Made by a program: the position numbers and the translations under genes | Part shown: positions 1 to 8,500 of the stretch, in pieces | How the letters are laid out: the number at the start of each line of letters is the position of its first letter | Position numbering within the stretch: position 1 is the stretch's first letter | Assembly (NCBI GenBank): GCA_023205875.1 | Contig: CP060761.1 | Coordinates: forward strand, 796,322 to 860,321 | Source of the DNA: Chloropicon primus | Lineage: Eukaryota > Chlorophyta > Chloropicophyceae > Chloropicales > Chloropicaceae | DNA length: 64,000 bases | Reading direction: 5' to 3' | Notes under the pieces: model-generated | Told to the model about the DNA's origin: nothing | Seen by the model: the letters and a program-made list of their open reading frames with translations, nothing else | The model's database searches: none

Positions 1-2509
1 TGTGAGCTCAGGTCAACGTCCCACACAGCTTCCATCAGTGAAGATGGCGTCAAAGGTTTCCTCATCATCTCAGTGGTAGCACTCGCGGCAAGATCTGGAA
101 GTTTCCTGGCCCTGCTGATGGCATTCCTCAACGAGTTGTCTTCCACCGAAGTGATCACATTGTTCACCATTCCGAGATCGCACAAGCCGGCTGCACTCAC
201 GGGTTCACTCGCAGACAGACAGTTGTACAGTGCAGTGGTCCCCATTCGGTGATCCAGGCACTTCAACGTGATTGGGCCGAGTGCATTGATGCTGCTCATC
301 TGTGACACAGGAAGAGCAGCATCCGAATATGCACTGACCCAATCGCATGACGATGTGATGCCCAAACCCATTGCGCTCAAGTCGCCACTGCAGGTGCACG
401 CCGTGAAGTGCGAGAGGCTTTGGAGGTATTCAAGCAATGCTATCATCTGCATCTGCGCACGCCTGATTGCAGAGGCATCACCCAAGTTGACATCCTCGGC
501 AGTGCTTGCGCTTGCATCCCGTGAGCCGGCAGTCAACTCTATCAAGAGAACGCGCACGCCGGTGGCGTCTCTCTCTCCGATGCCTGCGCCTGCCAGAGCG
601 AGCATGACTTTTTCAATGCTTTGTCCAATCTCCAGTGCACCGCAAAGATGCGTCTTGTCCTTGATGACCAAGGTGCAAACACCATCTTTTACTTCAACGG
701 TGCAATCAAGGCAGTCAACCTTGGCTGCAGAAGGCTCGGTCACCTTGTCGTCCGCGAACGCCAGGCAGTGATAGAGGCCCTCGCTCCAACAGGACGACTT
801 GGTCAATCTCTTCGTGTGAGTGCTCACGTCCCGGTGCTTGGAGAGACTCGCCACAAAATCACCCTCCAGATCGTCCGTCCCCCTCACGGTGAAGTCCACG
901 AGACCGAGATTCACTGCTTCGAGGCTCCCGATCTGTTCGCCCGTGAGCATCAGGCGCCTGCACACGTGCTCTGGAATCCTCTGCTTTGCCGCAAGGGACA
1001 CCATGCCTGGCACCAGCCCCCTCTTGACTTCCGGGAAGGAGAAGGTCGCCGAATCCTGTGCCACCACAACATCGGCGTATCCCAAGGCGACAAGGGCATC
1101 TGATGTCATAGCGCCTTTGCACACGACGATGAGAACGCCCTTGAACTGCATCAATTTGCGGATGAGGGACGTCTGCGCGTGGATGAAAGAGTATTTCGTG
1201 TCCTGCGGTGGCTCAGAGAAAGAGGTGAAATCGCCCTCCTTCGACGAGTTTTCAAGAACAAGGAGCCTTTGCTCACCTGCACTCGTTGCCACGTCAAGGA
1301 CCGCAGCGATATTCCTCAACACTGAGATCCTCTCCCCAAACGCGTCCACGGGGCACGATACATCAACGGTGAAGATGCTCGCAGAGATGCTGTCCGACTC
1401 CGTCACCGCAAAGGTAGGGGCGAAGTCTTCGGGCGACTGCTGTGAGCTCAGGTCAACGTCCCACACAGCTTCCATCAGTGAAGATGGCGTCAAAGGTTTC
1501 CTCATCATCTCAGTGGTAGCACTCGCGGCAAGATCTGGAAGTTTCCTGGCCCTGCTGATGGCATTCCTCAACGAGTTGTCTTCCACCGAAGTGATCACAT
1601 TGTTCACCATTCCGAGATCGCACAAGCCGGCTGCACTCACGGGTTCACTCGCAGACAGACAGTTGTACAGTGCAGTGGTCCCCATTCGGTGATCCAGGCA
1701 CTTCAACGTGATTGGGCCGAGTGCATTGATGCTGCTCATCTGTGACACAGGAAGAGCAGCATCCGAATATGCACTGACCCAATCGCATGACGATGTGATG
1801 CCCAAACCCATTGCGCTCAAGTCGCCACTGCAGGTGCACGCCGTGAAGTGCGAGAGGCTTTGGAGGTATTCAAGCAATGCTATCATCTGCATCTGCGCAC
1901 GCCTGATTGCAGAGGCATCACCCAAGTTGACATCCTCGGCAGTGCTTGCGCTTGCATCCCGTGAGCCGGCAGTCAACTCTATCAAGAGAACGCGCACGCC
2001 GGTGGCGTCTCTCTCTCCGATGCCTGCGCCTGCCAGAGCGAGCATGACTTTTTCAATGCTTTGTCCAATCTCCAGTGCACCGCAAAGATGCGTCTTGTCC
2101 TTGATGACCAAGGTGCAAACACCATCTTTTACTTCAACGGTGCAATCAAGGCAGTCAACCTTGGCTGCAGAAGGCTCGGTCACCTTGTCGTCCGCGAACG
2201 CCAGGCAGTGATAGAGGCCCTCGCTCCAACAGGACGACTTGGTCAATCTCTTCGTGTGAGTGCTCACGTCCCGGTGCTTGGAGAGACTCGCCACAAAATC
2301 ACCCTCCAGATCGTCCGTCCCCCTCACGGTGAAGTCCACGAGACCGAGATTCACTGCTTCGAGGCTCCCGATCTGTTCGCCCGTGAGCATCAGGCGCCTG
2401 CACACGTGCTCTGGAATCCTCTGCTTTGCCGCAAGGGACACCATGCCTGGCACCAGCCCCCTCTTGACTTCCGGGAAGGAGAAGGTCGCCGAATCCTGTG
2501 CCACCACAA
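1..2509 (-). repeat. 1440-bp in-frame tandem repeat encoding crotonase domains of the PKS
   Basis: Bases 1441-2509 match 1-1069 base for base by eye, with a period of 1440 bp (480 codons, frame kept). Identity stops at 1070/2510. The left limit is set by the window edge, so more copies may lie outside. In protein order: crotonase A (about 2880-2230) has an FCFGAK segment, a GGG oxyanion-type loop and FSFPEVKRGLVPG; B (about 2170-1530) is degenerate; C (about 1395-790) has a different, degenerate N half joined to a C half identical to A; D repeats B. Identity includes synonymous sites, so the duplication or gene conversion is recent. Confidence 0.95.
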
Positions 2510-5500
2510 TGTCTGCCAAGCATGGAAATAGCATGCCCCCACCATAGGTGTTTCCATGGCATGTCACGATGATGGGATGCTCATAAGCAAGCAGTGCACT
2601 GTACAGGTTTCCAAAGAGTTCAAGTCCCTTCATGAAGTTTTCCATCTCTGACACTTTAGCACCAAAGCAAAAGTTTCTACCATTTGCCTTCAGGTGGATA
2701 GGCTTCGAGGCCTTGGAGAAAATCTGATTCAATTCAGAAAGCATTTCGATGCCAAGGGCATTGTCGGAATCTGGATCATTCAATACGACGGTGAGAACTT
2801 CGCCTTCGTAACAGATCACTTTGTCATGACCGTCTGCCCGTGGCGACCGCGTGAAGCCTACTTGCACACCCTCTAAAGCGGGTCCCGTGCCATCTGCTGA
2901 CATGCCAGCAGCATTCAAGCTCACGCGGAGTGCATTGTTTTGATGAATCGCATTCAAGTTGCTGTGGATGCAGTCCACAGAGGAAAGTAGGGAGATTCTG
3001 CTCAACCTGTCCGCGAGGAAATCCGTTGCGTTGATCAACGTCCCAAAGGGAATGCCCACGAAATTGAAGATATCATCACGCTCAGAGCGCCTTTGAAGCT
3101 CAAAAATCGCCTCGACACTCTGACCTGTACCAGAAACCTTCTCGCCCCCAAGAGTCTCGCCAGAAGAAAAGAAATTGCAGTGGCCGCGCAGTAATTCACG
3201 GGTTTCAGGCTCTGGACCACTCCCCTCCAAGGAGAAACTCCCCAACGAAGGGAATGAGCTTGATGAAAGGTATGCTGGAAGCATTGGCGTGCGTGAAAAC
3301 GAACAATTTACGAGAAAATGCTTCACATTCGCATCCCTCTTCATGATCTGCAACTGCGAATCAGCAATCTCAAGGAGTACAGATTCGTCCAAGGTTTTCC
3401 TCGAGTGGATTGTTGAGGTAAAGTGGCAAAGAGGCACATTCGAATCAACGCGCACAGTGTGTTTCACCGGATTCACTGAATTGCCCTTGACTTCACTGTA
3501 AAGAACAAACGAAGAGGCGGATTGATGGACATATAGATGCTTTGTGCTGCCATCTACAATTCGTTTGGGTATGGAGCTACTGCGCAACGCAGTCAATGAG
3601 CAATGACTGTTCACTCCACTCATTCCAAACGAGCTTGTCCCAGCAATCTCGCTGTGGGCCAAAGATGTTGCAGAAAGAGGTGCCTTCGCAAGCGAGGTCC
3701 AGCCCTTCAAGGCCGAGGTGACATAAGGATTCATGTTGCGGAATCTAAAAGGAGCGCCGATGGACTTTGTCAAAGCGAAGGAAGCCAAGAGCAAGCCAGC
3801 CAGACCTGCTGTGCTTTCAGTATGCCCTATGGAGGCCTTGCTCGATCCCAAGGCCAAGACGTGAGCATCAGGTGATTCGCCGCTACCAAACTTTGCGCTT
3901 TGCAGCATTCCACCAATAGCACCAACCTCGATGGGATCACCAAGACTGGTCCCCGTGCCATGCAGAGAGACGTAGTCGACATGCTGGGGGCTCTTCTTTC
4001 CTCGTTGAAGTGCACGCAATATCAACGATTGTTGCGATGGACCATGTGGCGCTGTGAAACTGCTCGATCGTCCGTCTTGATTGACTGCAGAGCCGAGAAC
4101 AGCAACACCTGCCCCCGTATCACCAGAAGGTGCACCCATGTGGATGACTGCGAAGCCCTCCCCTCTACCATAACCATCAGCGTCGGCATCAAAGGTTTTG
4201 CAACGCCCTGAAGGGGAGAGTGCCCCAAGCTGGCAGAGCTGGACAACGGTGTCTGCCAAGAGTATCGCGTTCACTCCTGCAACAAGAGCGGATGGGCAAG
4301 ATTCTCCTTGGATGTCATGTAACCCCAGGTGCATCGCAACGAGGGAAGAGGAGCAAGCAGTGTCCGTAACGATGCAAGGACCATTCAGACCAAATTGGTA
4401 AGAAACTCTGCCTACCATGAAACTCCTGCCATTTCCGACAATCCCAAATACGGTGTGGCCATGCCCATGTGAGGACAAGACTTCTTTGTACTCATCCCAC
4501 ATGCAGCCAAGATAAACGCCGGCCTGACTCATGACATCTGTTGTCAGCGGCGACAGCAAAAGAATCTTTGATGTCTCCTGAAGGAGGATGCGTTGCTGTG
4601 GATCAATATGGGTTGCCTCCTGTATAGACATTTTGAAGGACCTCGCATCAAAGCTCTTTATGTCCCTACAATAAGCAGCAAAGCGGCAGTAAGAAGTTCC
4701 AACAGTTCGAGCGGGGGAATAATCAGCTTCAATGTCCCATCTATCGTAGGGCGTCTTGGTATGAGGTGTATTCAAACGAAGAAAGGAGCTGGAGTGTGAG
4801 CCCTCATCAAGGGTTGGAATTTTGAACACCATATCCAAAATTTCTACCACACTCACGGGGAGCTCCTGAGGATCAGGCTGGGTAGAAGAAATCTGCGTCT
4901 TGTCACCACCTAGTGGCTTTTCGACAATGCTCCCTTGAAGAAAGCGTGCGATCTCTTGGATTGTGGGATAATCAAAAACAAGTGTTGGTGGAAGCTCCAA
5001 CCCAAACATTTGTGATAAGTTGCTTCTGAATTCCACAGCTCCCAGGGAGTCCATACCCGACTCAATCAAAGGAGAGTCTACATCGGCTTCGACTCCCACT
5101 ATATCTTCAAATGCGCCCTTGATTTGAGAAATCACTTTCTCACTCTTCGCTTCGCTCACAATCTCCTCGGGGACCGGCTCGGCGCCACCACTCAATGCCT
5201 TTGACGCATGAAGCGCCACCTGCGAGTAGATGGGGTGATATTCGTCCAGCGGCCTGTCAACGGACGGGTTGATCACCCCGTAGAATCCAGATTCAAAGTC
5301 CCCTCGCAACGGCGCGCCGATGCCAAAGGTGTTCATCGATTTCTGTAAAGCAAGGAGTCCATCCGATGGGTTCAGAAGTCCTAAACCTAGCCTATTGAAC
5401 CTATGCTGCAAGCTTTGGTTCGATCCCATTCCCGACTGTCCCCAAGGTCCATAGTTTAAAGCAGACACCGAGCAACCCTTTTGTCTTTGCGCAAGAGCAA

Positions 5501-8500
5501 AGTGGTTGAGTGCAGCGTTTGCACCAGCGTAGCTGCTTTGGCCGGGAGCACCAAGCAAGGAAGCAGAGGAAGAGAAAAGGACGGCCTTCCCCTTCAAATT
5601 CTTTAAAGAATCGCAAACAACATCTCCCACGACAACTTTGGAAGAAAAAGTCGACCTGAGATCCTTTGCTCTCTGGTTCATGAAGACAGAGTCTGCAAGT
5701 GCTCCACTCGCGTGGACGAAGGTCATGTTGGGAGAGTGGAAGTTCCCATTCCTGAGCAGGCAGTCCCTCTCCTCCAGCGATGACATGTCACAGCGAACCA
5801 CAACAGTAGTGAGACTCTCTTGAGACAGGACTTCCTCCATGTTGTACCTTGCGTTCCTCGACGCCAAGGAGATGTTCTTGCATCCCAGTTCCGACATCAT
5901 GGCTTTCACAGTCCGACCCAGGGCCCCGCTTCCGCCCGTGATGAGTGCATGCTCCGCCTTGTCCATGCGATTCAATACGGTGAGACGTCCCACGGGTCTC
6001 TGGCATATTTTGAAGCTACTGCTATAGCCACCCTCCAACTGGATTTCTCTCCAGCAGTCCTCCCCTTTCTGACCAGTTACGCCGAACACAAAACCACTCT
6101 GGCCAGACTCGTAAGCAGACACCTGCACATTGAGGGGCACAAACTCTGCATTTTCACAGTGCAAGGAACGAGATATGCTCCGCAGCATGTGAGAGTGCAA
6201 ACTCGACATCTCACCAACCATGGGCAACCTGTTGTGAGACCTTGATACCGTGTGAACAGATGCCTTCAAGTTAAGCGCCTGGGAACTTTGAATGCAGTGC
6301 ATAATCTGAAGAGCGTGGCGTGCGGAGGGCACTGTCGCGTCCAGATCGTCGAAAGCGATGTGAGGACTCGACCTGTTGCCAAACAAACCAGCACTTTCTC
6401 TGGGGTTTTCCGCCCTGAAAGTTGTAAAGTACAACATCGCCATGCTTTTCTGTGGCATTTGAGCTTTCCTTGGAGCTTCGTCGGATGCCAAGGCCTTCGG
6501 CATCTTCACTTGCAACCCCAGCGCCAAGGAGAGAACCTTGTGGGGATAAGACTGACTAACGGAGTGGTTGCTCTCACTGTCATGCTTATCGCCATCGAGC
6601 CACGCATGCAAATCGTGCAAACCAGGTCCATGCGTGACGGTGCTCCAATACATTGATAGAGCAACTGGGATCCTGGCACGGCTCTCTTCAGTACTAGAGG
6701 ATTCAGGTACGGTGGCCAGCTGCAGACAGCAGTCCATCAAATTCGGAGGCACGCAATATTCATTCTCTCCTCCCTCCCACATTGTTCGACCTGATCTGCA
6801 CGAGCCATTCTCGTCTTGACGACGGAGGCGGGTCTCATTGGCCTTCTCATTGGAGTCAATGGAACAAGCGAGGCTTGTGGATCCAGTGAAGGAGGTCGCG
6901 GAAGACCCGCTTTTGAAAACATCGACAGCACCATGCTGGTTGCACCTGACTCTCACAGTTCCAACAGACTCTGGATTCTTCATGGTGAAAGGAGACGCGA
7001 TGATGCAATCTAAAAGAGAAGCCACGACGCTCTTTCTCTTCCCGTCGTTTGGAGCCATGAATGCAATAGCCTCGTACGCAATTTCAAAGAAAGCTGCTCC
7101 TGGGAAGAGCTTCCTTCCAAAGATCACGTGGTCCTGCAGGAAAACCGCTGGTTTGCTGCGGGAGTTCAATCCAAACCCAAATTCAACTTCTCTCAGCAAA
7201 GACACTCGGTCCACGAGTGCCCTTGGGGTGGATTCTATCGAGATCCACTGCTTGTGAGAGCAGCAAAGGTCTGGCACTCTGCTCCTCCTGGAGACGAACT
7301 GAAGTTTCTCCACCAAGACATTGGCATTGGTCCCCTGAAAGGCAAACGCACTTGCTGATCCAAGCATTCGGTCAGCGACCGCCGAGGAAGCAAATTGCCT
7401 CCCGACGCAGAAGTTCGGCCTTCCATTGGAAGCGCACTTATCCATCGGGTGGTGAAGGTGGGGGTTCATCTCCCTCAGGTGAAGGACAGGGACAGTGTAG
7501 TGAGCAGTCCATGCGAGCAGCTGCTCCAGGCCCACCATTCCGGCCCCTGCCTCCGCGTGGCCGACAGCAGATTTGGCGGCGCCAAGAACAAGCTTTTCTG
7601 TCCTGCTTTCCATTGCCACGTCCAAGGCTGAGAATGCTGCGGACACTTCAATCGGGTCACCGAGAGCTGTTCCTGTCCCATGCATCTGCAGCTTGGAAAC
7701 ATCGCAAGGGTGCATTCTCGATATCTCTAGCATGGAGAGGATGAGGCCAGCTTGAGCGGGCCCGCTGGGCGCCGTCAATCCACTTGAGCGGCCATCCTGG
7801 TTGACAAAGGATCCACGTAAAATCGCTTCTCTGCCCCTCGATAGATCCTCGTACCTCAATGGAGCCAGGGCCACTGATCCACAAGCTTCGGAGCGGACGT
7901 ATCCATCCGCGGAGCTATCCAAGGTCTTGCACCTGCCATCGAGAGTGAGCATCGACGCTTTCCAGCATATCATGCTCCAGCGCGGAGAGAGGATCAAGTT
8001 GACACCACAAGCCACACCGCATTCGACCTGGTTGATGGACATGCCCACTCTTGTCAGATGCAACGAGACCAAAGATGAGGAGCACGCTGTGTCGACAGAC
8101 ATTGAGAATCCACTGTAGCCAAACGTGTAAGAGAGGCGACCTGAAGCTGCGCTCAGGTGCCCTCCAGTTGCCATGTACGCTCCAGGCTGATTCGCTGGGT
8201 ACTTTTCTGCGTAGTCATTCAGAGAGATTCCCACAACCACGCCAACTGATGCACCCAGTTTGGCCTCGCCCCTCAAAGAATGGTTGAGGCAACTCACAGA
8301 CTCCAGCAAATGCCTTTGCTGCGGGTCAATGAAGGCCGTCTCTTGAAAGGACATTTTGAAGACTTCGTTGTCAAAGTTCATAACGCCAACAAGAAAGCCT
8401 CCAAAGTTTGGAAACATGGTATGCCTAGATCTGGCAGAGAAATCCCATCTCGACAGCGGAGTGCAAGATATCGCATCGTTCCACAAGCAGGTAAGACCTT

